DNA of 64,000 bases from Thalassotalea euphylliae. GTDB taxonomy: Bacteria; Pseudomonadota; Gammaproteobacteria; Enterobacterales; Alteromonadaceae. The notes under the pieces are model-generated. The model was not told where the DNA came from. It searched no databases and worked only from the letters and a program-made list of their open reading frames with translations. Position numbers and translations under genes: made by a program. Positions 1 to 8,829 of this stretch are shown here, piece after piece; positions within the stretch are counted from its first letter, which is position 1; every line of letters starts with the position of its first letter. The stretch covers positions 3,968,001 through 4,032,000 of the forward strand of contig NZ_QUOU01000001.1 in assembly GCF_003390335.1 (NCBI RefSeq), in the 5' to 3' direction.

Positions 1-550
1 TTTCAATGAGAATAATATCTGAACCACCGTCAATAAGCGCTTGGGTGGATTCTTTGTAAGCGGTGACGAGTTCGTTAAAGGTGATATTGCGAAACGCTGG
101 GTCATTAACATCAGGGGAGATTGAACAGGTGCGGTTGGTTGGCCCTAACACACCGGCAACAAAACGCGGTTTATGCGGTGTTTTTTTGGTGTATTCATCC
201 GCCGCAGCGCGCGCCAGTTTAGCGGCTTCAAGGTTAATTTCAGCACTTAACGCTTCCATGTCATAATCGGCCATGGCAATCGTCGTAGCGTTGAAGGTAT
301 TGGTTTCCAAAATATCAGCGCCCGCTTCAAGGTACTCGCAGTGGATCGCCTTAATCGTCTCTGGCTGAGTCAGCACCAATAAATCGTTATTGCCTTGAAT
401 ATCACAGTGCCACTCCTTGAAACGCTCACCGCGAAAATCACTTTCGCTAAATTTGCGGTTTTGGATCATGGTCCCCATACCGCCGTCGAGAATTAAAATA
501 CGCTCGTTAAGGGCCTGCTGAAGTTGTTGAAACGATGCTAACTGCTGCAC
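1..550 (-). CDS. metH: Methionine synthase MetH, N-terminal part (cut by window edge)
   Basis: This is the first 183 codons of cobalamin-dependent methionine synthase, which methylates homocysteine with 5-methyltetrahydrofolate. The visible part is the homocysteine-binding (pterin-independent) domain: an ILDGGMGTMIQ strand near residues 20-30, LEAGADILETNTFNATT near 80-95 and GVLGPTNRTCSISPDV near 135-150, all typical of MetH. The start is a GTG preceded by GGAG with a 6-nt spacer. The Shine-Dalgarno lies inside the 3' end of metA, and the metA stop and this start are separated by one base, so the two genes are probably translationally coupled and share the MetJ-controlled promoter upstream of metA. 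The vitamin B12 and reactivation domains lie outside the window. Identification is firm; only the full length is unseen. Confidence 0.93.
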   Translation of the reverse strand, partial: MQQLASFQQLQQALNERILILDGGMGTMIQNRKFSESDFRGERFKEWHCDIQGNNDLLVLTQPETIKAIHCEYLEAGADILETNTFNATTIAMADYDMEALSAEINLEAAKLARAAADEYTKKTPHKPRFVAGVLGPTNRTCSISPDVNDPAFRNITFNELVTAYKESTQALIDGGSDIILIE

Positions 551-551
551 G

Positions 552-1505
552 TTACTCTCCTGTGATTGATGTCTGAATATGCTCAGCATCTAATTGGTAA
601 GGGGTGATTTGGTAAACATAGTAGTTGATCCAGTTGTTAAACAACAGGCTACCATGGCTGCGCCATTTGCTGGCAGGCGGTTTTTCTAAGGCAGAGTCTG
701 GATTGTTATCGCGATAGTAATTTACCGGTATATCAGGTATATCCCCACCTGATAAGTCGCGACGATACTCATCATCCAGTGTCGTAGGATCGTACTCAGG
801 GTGACCGGTGACAAACACTTGTCGCTTATCTTCACTGGCAGTTAGATAAACCCCTGCCTCTGGCGACTGCGCCAAAATATTTAAGCTTTCAACCGACTGA
901 TAATCTTGTGGCAATACTTCACCGTAGCGCGAATGCGGCACCCAAAACTCATCATCAAAACCACGGGTGAGTTTTTCATGGGGGCGTAATCTGTCGTGGC
1001 GATAAACGCCGGAAAGCTTGGCATTTCTTAGCTGACGCTCTAAGCCATAATGATGATACAAAGCGGCATGGGCAGCCCAGCACAAGAACATGGTCGACAC
1101 TACGTTATTTTGCGCCCAATCGAAGACTTCTTGAATTTTGTTCCAGTAGCTGACTTCTTTGTAATTCATTAAGCCAAGCGGCGCGCCCGTAATGATCATG
1201 CCATCGTATTGCTTGTCTTTGACATCATCAAACAAACGATAAAACGACTCTAAATGCGACGTTGGTGTGTTCTTCGACGGATTTTTGTGAATGCGCAATA
1301 GATCAATGTTAATTTGCAGCGGCGTGTTCGACAACATGCGCAGAATTTGCACTTCCGTTTCAATTTTGTTCGGCATTAGGTTGAGGATCGCCATTTCCAT
1401 TGGGCGAATATCTTGATTGGCGGCGCGATGCTCCGACATCACAAAGATATCTTCGTTACCGAGAATTTTTAAGGCAGGTAACTGATCGGGAATTTTAATT
1501 GGCAT
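552..1505 (-). CDS. metA: Homoserine O-succinyltransferase (or O-acetyltransferase) MetA
   Basis: MetA acylates L-homoserine, the first committed step of methionine synthesis in the cytoplasm. The protein starts MPIKIPDQLPALKILGNEDIFVM, as family members do, and has IRPMEMAILNLMPNKIETE, the nucleophile region TMFLCWAAHAALYHHYG (Cys near residue 142), and the C-terminal FVTGHPEYDPTTLDDEYRRD segment that carries the catalytic His and Glu. About 317 residues fits the usual 305-320. An in-frame GTG lies six codons upstream, but the ATG matches the conserved family start. The gene leads a metA-metH pair with a one-base gap and has tandem MetJ operators upstream. Acyl-donor specificity (succinyl versus acetyl) cannot be read safely from sequence alone. 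Confidence 0.96.
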   Translation of the reverse strand: MPIKIPDQLPALKILGNEDIFVMSEHRAANQDIRPMEMAILNLMPNKIETEVQILRMLSNTPLQINIDLLRIHKNPSKNTPTSHLESFYRLFDDVKDKQYDGMIITGAPLGLMNYKEVSYWNKIQEVFDWAQNNVVSTMFLCWAAHAALYHHYGLERQLRNAKLSGVYRHDRLRPHEKLTRGFDDEFWVPHSRYGEVLPQDYQSVESLNILAQSPEAGVYLTASEDKRQVFVTGHPEYDPTTLDDEYRRDLSGGDIPDIPVNYYRDNNPDSALEKPPASKWRSHGSLLFNNWINYYVYQITPYQLDAEHIQTSITGE

Positions 1506-1569
1506 AACTGACCCACAAGACACAAGCGAACATTGAGCTAGTCAATGTGCCTTGGATCTTTGGCTATGT

Positions 1570-1601
1570 CAACATCTAAACGTTTAGACGTCTAAACTTG
1601 A
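1570..1601 (-). promoter_or_regulatory. Tandem MetJ operator (four met boxes) upstream of metA
   Basis: Four contiguous 8-bp units read CAACATCT, AAACGTTT, AGACGTCT and AAACTTGA. The third is a perfect match to the MetJ met-box consensus AGACGTCT and the second matches six of eight. Tandem 8-bp boxes are the known binding mode of the MetJ-SAM repressor. The array lies about 65 bp upstream of the metA start, so metA and the coupled metH are predicted to be repressed when S-adenosylmethionine is plentiful. metJ itself is not in the window. Confidence 0.85.
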
Positions 1602-1673
1602 AGTTATAAGCTTATACCGTACGTTACTTACTCACAGAAAATGGCAGCCTGTTTTGCTAACTCGTTATCTAGC

Positions 1674-2798
1674 TTAACTGCCTATATTACGAAACTCTGC
1701 AATTTTAACAGGAAGCTGAATAGCTTTATTGTCGCGATAAAGGCTAACCATGATGGTTTGTCCTGGGCGAGTTTCAGCAACAATGTCTAAGGCTTGTTCA
1801 ACACCGGTAATTTCAACATCGTCGAATTGGTAAACCAAGTCACCAACCTTTAATCCTGCGCGCTGCGCTGGGCTGTTAGGGTTAACCGCAGTAATAGTAA
1901 AGCCTTTGGTGTGTGACGGCAGTTGCTCGGTGTTTACGCCAAGCCAACCGCGGGTTACGCGACCATGCTCAATAATTTTCTGCATCACGCGATGTGCTAG
2001 TTTATAAGGCACAGCAAAGAAAATACCTTGCACATTCAGCTGCGAGTTACGTTGTGTAAACTTACGTGAATTAATCCCCACTAGCTCACCGTTAGTGTTG
2101 ACTAAAGCACCGCCTGAGTTACCTTCATTAATCGCCGCATCCATCTGTAAAAACTGTAAGTAGCTGGTACTGCTCAGGCCATTGCGCCCCGTGGCACTGA
2201 TAATGCCTTGCGTCACGGTTTGCCCTAAATTTAACGGGTTTCCTATCGCCAATACTACATCACCAGAGAGCGATTCTAAGTCGCTACGTTGCGGGATCAC
2301 AGGCAAATTAACAGCATCGACTTTAAGCACCGCTAAATCAGTAAAAATATCAAAACCAATTAACACGGCATCATAACGTTGCCCGGTTTGTAGCCACACA
2401 GAGACCAAATCGGCATTTTGTACGACATGATAGTTTGTCAAAATATAGCCGTTTGGGTCCATGATCACGCCTGAACCTAAACGTGTGGTATTGGCGACAT
2501 TTCGGGAATAGCGTCTTGATTGTGCGTGATCAGTCGAATAGATGTTTACTACCGCTGGCGCTGCTCTGCTGACAGCTTTAGCGTAAGACAAAGGTGCAGT
2601 TTCTTCTTTCTCGCCATTTAAAAAGGCCGAGTCAGCCAATTGCATGCGCAAATCTGGTACCAACAAGATCAAGATAACGGCAGCAAGTACGCCGTAGCTG
2701 GCCGATTGGACGATATATTTAAGTAAGGCGATGAATTTTGACAAAATTTGAGATCTGAAAGAGCTAAACCAATTATTATTATGGCTTAACTCTATCAC
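1674..2798 (-). CDS. degS: Inner-membrane serine endoprotease DegS
   Basis: DegS is the membrane-anchored periplasmic protease that cleaves RseA when misfolded porins bind its PDZ domain, starting the sigma-E response. The 374-residue protein has an N-terminal membrane anchor (about residues 32-50), a trypsin-like domain with triad His124 (TNYHVV), Asp154 (TDLAVL) and Ser228 (GNSGG), and a single C-terminal PDZ domain (about 275-365). One PDZ plus an uncleaved anchor distinguishes it from DegP/DegQ, which have two PDZ domains and a signal peptide. The N-terminus is about 20 residues longer than E. coli DegS; a slightly later start cannot be excluded. No degQ is adjacent, although it often is in relatives. 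Confidence 0.93.
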   Translation of the reverse strand: MIELSHNNNWFSSFRSQILSKFIALLKYIVQSASYGVLAAVILILLVPDLRMQLADSAFLNGEKEETAPLSYAKAVSRAAPAVVNIYSTDHAQSRRYSRNVANTTRLGSGVIMDPNGYILTNYHVVQNADLVSVWLQTGQRYDAVLIGFDIFTDLAVLKVDAVNLPVIPQRSDLESLSGDVVLAIGNPLNLGQTVTQGIISATGRNGLSSTSYLQFLQMDAAINEGNSGGALVNTNGELVGINSRKFTQRNSQLNVQGIFFAVPYKLAHRVMQKIIEHGRVTRGWLGVNTEQLPSHTKGFTITAVNPNSPAQRAGLKVGDLVYQFDDVEITGVEQALDIVAETRPGQTIMVSLYRDNKAIQLPVKIAEFRNIGS

Positions 2799-2869
2799 AT
2801 TAATATCAGGAGTTTATAGACTGTTGATAACTTGATTGTTAGAGCTGACAGCTATCCACGGTTAAAATT

Positions 2870-4027
2870 TTACTGAATAATCACGGCTTGTCCGTCTTGT
2901 AATCGTTCAGCACCGCGAATCGCCACTCTATCGCCATTGAGCAAATCGCCAGTGACCGAGACGCGCTCAAATGTGCCCTTACCCACTTTCACCGGTAAGC
3001 GTACCGCTTTATTATCAGCGTCCACTTTTACCACATAAGTGCCATCTTTACGCAGAATAAGCGCATCGCGATGCACGGTTAGCGTTGGCTGTGCTTTTTG
3101 TGTCGGGACTGTAACTTTCACCAATTGCCCTGCCGCCCACTGGCTGTTTAAGTGACTGGGAATTTCGATGCGCACTTCAAATGTTTGCGACCTAGGGTCG
3201 GCACTGGGAATGACTGCGGTAATGGCGGCGCTCATTGTTTGCTGATCATTGGCTAGTGTAAGCTCGTTACCTAAGCGCAAAAATGCTAAATACTTGACCG
3301 GAATAAACACTCTTGCCTCTAAGTGTTCAGTGTCGAGAAACTTGCTTAACACATCGCTGCGATTAACATCTGTACCCGCTAATACCATGCGTTCAGTGAC
3401 CACGCCATCGTATGGCGCTATCACAGTAGCTCGTGAGATTTGATCGTCAATTTGCTCTAGCTGTAATTGCGCAATTTCGATATCTGCCTCAGCCAGTTCA
3501 AACTGAGAGCGCGTTTGATCGAGTTGAAATTGCGAAGTGGCATTGGTTTTACGCAAGGTTTCAAGGCGCTTAACTTCGTTGGCATAGTAGTCGCGATTAA
3601 CTTTGGCGCGTTTTAATTGCGCAACATGCTCTGCCCGACTCAGTTTTAATGGCAACATATCCATTTTCACTAATTCGCCACCAGCACGCACAAAACTGCC
3701 CGGTGCCGCTACCCAGTCTACGCGTCCACTCACCCCCGCAGTGATAGGTACGTGCATTTTACTGTGAATGGTGCCCATTAGCTCGGCGGTTGCCGCCAGT
3801 GACATACTCGTTACCGTATCCACTTTGACGGCACTGGCAGGCGCTTCATTTGCCGCCGCGCTATGAATACTTGCACTGCCCAACACTAAGCCAGCTGCGA
3901 AAAGTGATAGCTGGCAAAGCTTGCTCAATTGGCGAAGACTAAAGTGGCGATTGATTAGCTGGCGAGTGTTTAATTTGCGAAGGCTTTGCTGCATAAATTT
4001 TGTGCTACTTGTTGTTATCAACATCAT
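2870..4027 (-). CDS. RND efflux periplasmic adaptor (membrane fusion protein)
   Basis: This is a HlyD/AcrA-type adaptor that links an inner-membrane RND pump to an outer-membrane channel. A basic start is followed by a hydrophobic segment (about residues 38-58, ending AANEAPA) that acts as signal or anchor. It then has a split lipoyl/barrel-sandwich domain (ITAGVSGRVDWVAAPGSFV and ATVIAPYDGVVTERMV) around a coiled-coil hairpin rich in Leu, Glu and Gln (about 125-190), then beta-barrel and membrane-proximal domains. It ends seven bases from the end of its neighbour's frame, downstream in the same transcript as the RND permease, which is encoded first. No outer-membrane TolC-like gene is present, so a TolC elsewhere is presumably shared. 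The start may be the internal Met at residue 12. Substrate unknown. Confidence 0.88.
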   Translation of the reverse strand: MMLITTSSTKFMQQSLRKLNTRQLINRHFSLRQLSKLCQLSLFAAGLVLGSASIHSAAANEAPASAVKVDTVTSMSLAATAELMGTIHSKMHVPITAGVSGRVDWVAAPGSFVRAGGELVKMDMLPLKLSRAEHVAQLKRAKVNRDYYANEVKRLETLRKTNATSQFQLDQTRSQFELAEADIEIAQLQLEQIDDQISRATVIAPYDGVVTERMVLAGTDVNRSDVLSKFLDTEHLEARVFIPVKYLAFLRLGNELTLANDQQTMSAAITAVIPSADPRSQTFEVRIEIPSHLNSQWAAGQLVKVTVPTQKAQPTLTVHRDALILRKDGTYVVKVDADNKAVRLPVKVGKGTFERVSVTGDLLNGDRVAIRGAERLQDGQAVIIQ

Positions 4028-4033
4028 AAACTC

Positions 4034-7000
4034 CTAACGATTGCTGATTTTAAGTGATGGCTCAGGGTAAAGTTGCTCGACATTGTCGTGGCTGTGGTCT
4101 ACGGCGTTGTCATCGTCTTCATGGAAACGCAGCAACGCCGGGAACAGCACAAGCGTAAACAAGGCACTAACCAACATACCACCGACAATCACTGTCGCTA
4201 AACCGCGATAGATTTCACTGCCAACACCTGGCATTAACATCAAAGGCAACATGCCAAATAAACTGGTTAAGGTACTCATGTACACCGGTCTTGCTCTCAC
4301 CCTCACCGCCTGTGCCACAGCATGTTGGCGCGCAAGCCCTTGGCGCTCCGCTTGGCGGGTTTGATCCACCAGCAATATCGCATTGTTCACCACTAAACCA
4401 AGCAAAATAATAAACCCTATCATGGTCAGTAAATCCAACGACTGATACGTGACGAGATTAAGGCCATTGAGCGCCAACACCCCGCCAGCAACCGCTAATG
4501 GCATCACCAATAACACCAATAAACTGTCTTTGGCTGATTTAAATAAAGCAGTCATCAATAAGAATAAAATCACTAAGGCCAGCACAAAATTTTGCACCAT
4601 ATCGACTATCGCTGCGGCCATTTTATTGGCATTGCCGCTCAGTAAAATGCTCGAATCACTGGGTAAATCGGCCTGCATGGCGGGCACCACTTTACTGTTG
4701 AGAATAATAAGTGCCTCTTCAAGTGACATATCCGCGGGTGGGGACACTTGAATACTGATTGTGCGCTTGCCATCGACTCGGCGTAATTGCGTTGGCCCAG
4801 CGGTACGTTCAATATCGGTTAGCTCCCCCAGTGTTTGAATACCGGCAAAGGGTGAAAATACTGGTAGCGCCGCGAGTTCATCCGGTGTTTGCCATTGATC
4901 CGCACGTAAAATCACATTAACGCGATCATTGCCATCAAAATACTCATTGATAAACAAACCACTGGTAAAGGCTCGCACGGCATTAGCCACATCGTGACGG
5001 GTTAATCCTGCTTGCGTGATCCGTTGGTCATTCGGCGTGAGTTTTAACTCAGGCTCAGCCAAGCTCAGGCTCGGCATAGGAAACGCTGTGGTATTGGCCA
5101 TTTCTTGGTTAATGGTAGCAATACCCACTTGTGCAACGGCCATCAGTGCTTCGATATCTGGCCCAGAAATATCAATATCGACCGTTCGACCATTACCGCC
5201 GCCAGAGACGTTGATCATTGATCCTCTGAATAAAAATGCCTGAGTATCAGGTAAGCCTTTGAATATTTCATTGCGGACAATGTCCATCAACTCTTCAACG
5301 CGCGTTGGGTCGTCAGCATAAATAAAGCCCCCCGTATTGGCAGAGCCATTGGAATAAAAGTTATAGCTTTTGATTTTAGGCTGCTGTTCACCCGCCAAAT
5401 AAGGTGCTAAGCGATCTTTAATAAGTGCCGCCATTTCGTTTTCAACAAAATCCACATTGCCACCGGGCGGCATGTTTAACGAGTAGAAGAAGCCGTCAAT
5501 CGGCGCGCGCGGCATAAAGTCGGTTTTTGGCAGCATAGTTGCGCTAATAAACAGTGAGCCACCTAATAAAACACTCACCCAAGTGTAGCGTTTCAGGCGC
5601 GAATCGGTCAGGCTCATCACCAAGTTCGTTAGTTTTTGCCAATAGCGGTCATAAGGATCTGTTTCTTTAATATTTTTAAGCCAATATTTGCTGGCAATGG
5701 GCAGTACAGTGATCGCCGAGACCAGTGAAGCAATAACCGCAATCGACAAGGTTAGCGCTAAGTCTGAAAACAGCTGTCCTTCAATGCCCTTCATAAATAA
5801 AATAGGTAAGAAAATCGCGACGCTCGTCGCGGTTGAGGCAAACAAAGCCCCCGTGACTTGCATTGCGCCGCGCATTACCGCTTTATGATTATCTAACCCG
5901 TTGGCGCGCATGCGCACGATATTTTCTTGCACGATAATCGCGGCATCGAGCACTAGCCCCACCGAAAACGCTAAGCCTGCCAATGAGATCACGTTTAAGC
6001 TGCGATCAAATAAGTTAAGTGCGACAAACGACACTAATAATGAAATTGGAATGGTAGTGGCGATAATTAGGGTATTGCGCATACCACGTAGGAACAACCA
6101 CAAAATAATAAGCGCCAACAATACCCCTAACCCAAGGTTACTTTTCACTAAGGTTAATGCATTGCGAATATGCACCGAGGAATCAAAACTCAGATCTATA
6201 GTTAGGCCAGCAGCGCGCATTGGCCCTTCGTTTAGCTCTTTTATCGCGACATTAATTTCATCTAGCAATGCCACGGTATTCGCGTCATTTTGACGGGTTA
6301 ACGTAAAGTAGTAAGCCGGTTGACCGCTGCGCAGGCTGAAGCCATTGCGATCAACCAAAGTGTTTTCTACGGTGGCAATATCTTTGAGATAAATGGGGCG
6401 ATCACCGCTGTAGCCAACAATCATTTCGGTGAGGTTATCAACACTGTATTTGCCCGCAAAACGCACCGTATATTGACGACGGCCAACATCGGCGGTTCCT
6501 GCCGAGATGTCGTTGGCACGGGCAATGGTTGCGCTAATATCGCCGATAGGTAACCCCAGTGATGCGGCGCGCAGTGGGTCAAACGTAATGCGTAATTCCC
6601 GTGGCCGATGGCTGGCTAAATTGACTTGTGCTAGCCCTGGAATACGGGCAAAACGTGGCTTCACAACATCTTCAATCAGCTTTTGGTATTGCCCTAAATC
6701 GCGATTGGGGTTATCCGGTAAGGTTTTAATTAATAATGATGCGGTTTGCGGCCCGCCACGCCCTCCCCCAGCTGATACCACAGGTTCAATCGCATCAAGC
6801 GGCAGTGGTGGCGCTTGGTTAAGATTGTTGATCACCTCCAGCATCGCCTTTTGCATATCGGCGCCGACATCGAAGGTTAGGGTAATATTACCTGAGCCGC
6901 GTTGAATAAAGGTGGTGACTTTGGTCACCCCTTGCGTGTTTTTAACCGCATTTTCCAGCGGCTCGATGATCACCGACTCCATCTCTTCCGGCGCGGCACT

Positions 7001-7156
7001 GCGCCAGCCAGTAAAAATAGAAATCTGCGGTTGTTCGATATCAGGGGTGAGTTGAATCGGCAGCTTGGTCACACTCAGCAGACCAAATACCATAATTAAC
7101 GCAGCAACAACGATAATTGCAGCGGGATTTTTTAAGGCAGCACGGGTTAAATTCAT
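4034..7156 (-). CDS. RND efflux transporter permease
   Basis: This is a proton-driven inner-membrane pump of the AcrB/MdtB superfamily, 1040 residues, the usual size. It has TM1 near residues 10-30, a large periplasmic porter/docking loop (about 35-335), six TM helices (about 337-535), a second periplasmic loop (about 555-865) and six final TM helices. The motif KLPIQLTPDIEQPQI after TM1 places it in the drug/lipophilic-export branch rather than the CusA metal branch. In TM4 the usual Asp-Asp pair of the proton relay reads Asp404-Ala405 (GLVLDAAIIVQEN), so one acidic residue is missing. It is the first gene of a pair with its adaptor. No regulator gene is adjacent. Substrate cannot be assigned. 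Confidence 0.92.
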   Translation of the reverse strand: MNLTRAALKNPAAIIVVAALIMVFGLLSVTKLPIQLTPDIEQPQISIFTGWRSAAPEEMESVIIEPLENAVKNTQGVTKVTTFIQRGSGNITLTFDVGADMQKAMLEVINNLNQAPPLPLDAIEPVVSAGGGRGGPQTASLLIKTLPDNPNRDLGQYQKLIEDVVKPRFARIPGLAQVNLASHRPRELRITFDPLRAASLGLPIGDISATIARANDISAGTADVGRRQYTVRFAGKYSVDNLTEMIVGYSGDRPIYLKDIATVENTLVDRNGFSLRSGQPAYYFTLTRQNDANTVALLDEINVAIKELNEGPMRAAGLTIDLSFDSSVHIRNALTLVKSNLGLGVLLALIILWLFLRGMRNTLIIATTIPISLLVSFVALNLFDRSLNVISLAGLAFSVGLVLDAAIIVQENIVRMRANGLDNHKAVMRGAMQVTGALFASTATSVAIFLPILFMKGIEGQLFSDLALTLSIAVIASLVSAITVLPIASKYWLKNIKETDPYDRYWQKLTNLVMSLTDSRLKRYTWVSVLLGGSLFISATMLPKTDFMPRAPIDGFFYSLNMPPGGNVDFVENEMAALIKDRLAPYLAGEQQPKIKSYNFYSNGSANTGGFIYADDPTRVEELMDIVRNEIFKGLPDTQAFLFRGSMINVSGGGNGRTVDIDISGPDIEALMAVAQVGIATINQEMANTTAFPMPSLSLAEPELKLTPNDQRITQAGLTRHDVANAVRAFTSGLFINEYFDGNDRVNVILRADQWQTPDELAALPVFSPFAGIQTLGELTDIERTAGPTQLRRVDGKRTISIQVSPPADMSLEEALIILNSKVVPAMQADLPSDSSILLSGNANKMAAAIVDMVQNFVLALVILFLLMTALFKSAKDSLLVLLVMPLAVAGGVLALNGLNLVTYQSLDLLTMIGFIILLGLVVNNAILLVDQTRQAERQGLARQHAVAQAVRVRARPVYMSTLTSLFGMLPLMLMPGVGSEIYRGLATVIVGGMLVSALFTLVLFPALLRFHEDDDNAVDHSHDNVEQLYPEPSLKISNR

Positions 7157-7308
7157 GGCAGGCTCTAGTTTTCGTTATCGCCGCACAGGGTAACCAATCT
7201 CTGCTTGCGACGGGAGCCCGATAAGTTTAACGCGATAATTTATGCGATAAAATGACAAAGCGTAACAAGTCGTTACAACTCATCCCATACTCTGTGTTTA
7301 CAGCGCAT

Positions 7309-7331
7309 AAAAAAAGGCAGCCTAGGCTGCC
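7309..7331 (-). terminator. Rho-independent terminator after tldD
   Basis: The perfect palindrome GGCAGCCTAGGCTGCC is followed, on the minus strand, by seven T. It lies about 55 bp downstream of the tldD stop and closes the mreB-to-tldD block before the divergently regulated RND genes. Confidence 0.88.
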
Positions 7332-7386
7332 TCAGTGCTTATCGAAACCAAAACCGAAATCAACATCGACATCGACATAAAAGCGA

Positions 7387-8829
7387 TTATTGCGTGCCGC
7401 CAACCGTCATTTCATCAACTTTTAAGGTTGGTTGCCCCACGCCAACCGGTACGCTTTGGCCGTCTTTACCGCACACACCAACACCGGCATCAAGCGCTAA
7501 ATCACTGCCCACCATGCTCACTTTCTGCATTGATTCAGGACCACTGCCAATCAAGGTCGCGCCTTTAACTGGCGAGGTAATTTCGCCGTTTTCAATAAGA
7601 TAAGCCTCAGCACTGGTAAACACGAATTTACCGGAAGTGATATCCACTTGCCCACCCGCAAAGTTAGGCGCGTAAATACCTTTTTTCACTGATTTGATAA
7701 TATCTTCTGGTGATGACTCACCCGCTAACATGTAAGTGTTAGTCATACGCGGCATTGGCAAATGTGCATAAGACTCACGACGACCATTACCCGTTGGCGC
7801 AACGCCCATTAGGCCAGCATTGTGCTTGTCTTGCATATAGCCCTTCAAAATACCGTCTTCAATCAAGACATTGTATTGCCCTGGTGTACCTTCATCGTCG
7901 ATATTCAACGAGCCACGGCGATTCGACAGCGTGCCATCATCGACAATCGTACAAAGGCTTGATGCCACTTGCTGACCAACTTTACCTGAAAACGCTGATG
8001 AACCTTTGCGGTTAAAGTCACCTTCAAGGCCATGACCAACCGCCTCGTGCAATAATACCCCCGGCCAGCCTGCCCCTAACACCACAGGGAAACTACCTGC
8101 TGGCGCGTCAATCGCATCCAGATTCACGACCGCTTGGCGAACCGCTTCTTCGGCGTAGAATTTGTATCTCGGCTTGTCACCTTGTGCTTCAAAGAAGTAG
8201 CTGTAATCGGTGCGCGCACCACCGCCAGAGCTACCGCGTTCACGCTTGCCATTCGACTCCACCAACACAGAGCAATTTAGGCGCACAAGTGGGCGAATAT
8301 CTGTGGCGAAGGTGCCGTCAGTTGCCGCCACCAAAATGTGCTCGTAAACGCCAGATAAGCTGACGATAACTTGGCTCACGCGGCTATCAACACTGCGGGC
8401 ATGGGCTTCCACTTCGTGCATCAAGGCAATTTTCTTCTCTTGGCTTAAACTCGCTAACGGGTCAATCGCGTGATAAATCGTTTCACTGCTAACATCGCTA
8501 AACACTTGTACTTTGCCATGCTGACCACTTGCCGCAATACCGCGCGCCGCGTTCGCCGCTTTGTTTAATGCTTGTGCAGAAATATCGTCAGAATAGGCAA
8601 AGCCGGTTTTTTCACCCGAGATAGCGCGAATACCCACGCCACGCTCAATACTGTATGAGCCTTCTTTAACAATGCCATCTTCGAGCATCCAAGATTCATG
8701 GCGCGACGATTGAAAATACAAATCGGCAAAATCCACTTGGTGTTGGTGGATTTGGGTTAAGGTGTCAGTTAATGCGGTGCGATCTAACTGACTATCTGCA
8801 AGTAACACTTGCTCAACTTTATTCATCAT
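7387..8829 (-). CDS. tldD: Metalloprotease TldD
   Basis: TldD forms a heterodimeric zinc protease with TldE/PmbA that degrades unfolded peptides and is needed for microcin B17 and CcdA processing in E. coli. The 480-residue protein carries the HEAVGH zinc site at residues 261-266, then GLEGDFNRKGSSAFSGK, and ends with the conserved LIGSGPESMQKVSMVGSDLAL...GVCGKDGQSVPVGVGQPTLKV block. Length matches the family (about 480). The start overlaps the nitrilase gene stop by about 11 bp, showing co-transcription; the second Met is an equally good start. The partner pmbA is not in the window. Confidence 0.96.
   Translation of the reverse strand: MMNKVEQVLLADSQLDRTALTDTLTQIHQHQVDFADLYFQSSRHESWMLEDGIVKEGSYSIERGVGIRAISGEKTGFAYSDDISAQALNKAANAARGIAASGQHGKVQVFSDVSSETIYHAIDPLASLSQEKKIALMHEVEAHARSVDSRVSQVIVSLSGVYEHILVAATDGTFATDIRPLVRLNCSVLVESNGKRERGSSGGGARTDYSYFFEAQGDKPRYKFYAEEAVRQAVVNLDAIDAPAGSFPVVLGAGWPGVLLHEAVGHGLEGDFNRKGSSAFSGKVGQQVASSLCTIVDDGTLSNRRGSLNIDDEGTPGQYNVLIEDGILKGYMQDKHNAGLMGVAPTGNGRRESYAHLPMPRMTNTYMLAGESSPEDIIKSVKKGIYAPNFAGGQVDITSGKFVFTSAEAYLIENGEITSPVKGATLIGSGPESMQKVSMVGSDLALDAGVGVCGKDGQSVPVGVGQPTLKVDEMTVGGTQ

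Noticed and set aside
1506..1523. Upstream GTG start for metA
   Set aside because: It adds six residues not seen in the family; the ATG gives the conserved MPIKIP start.
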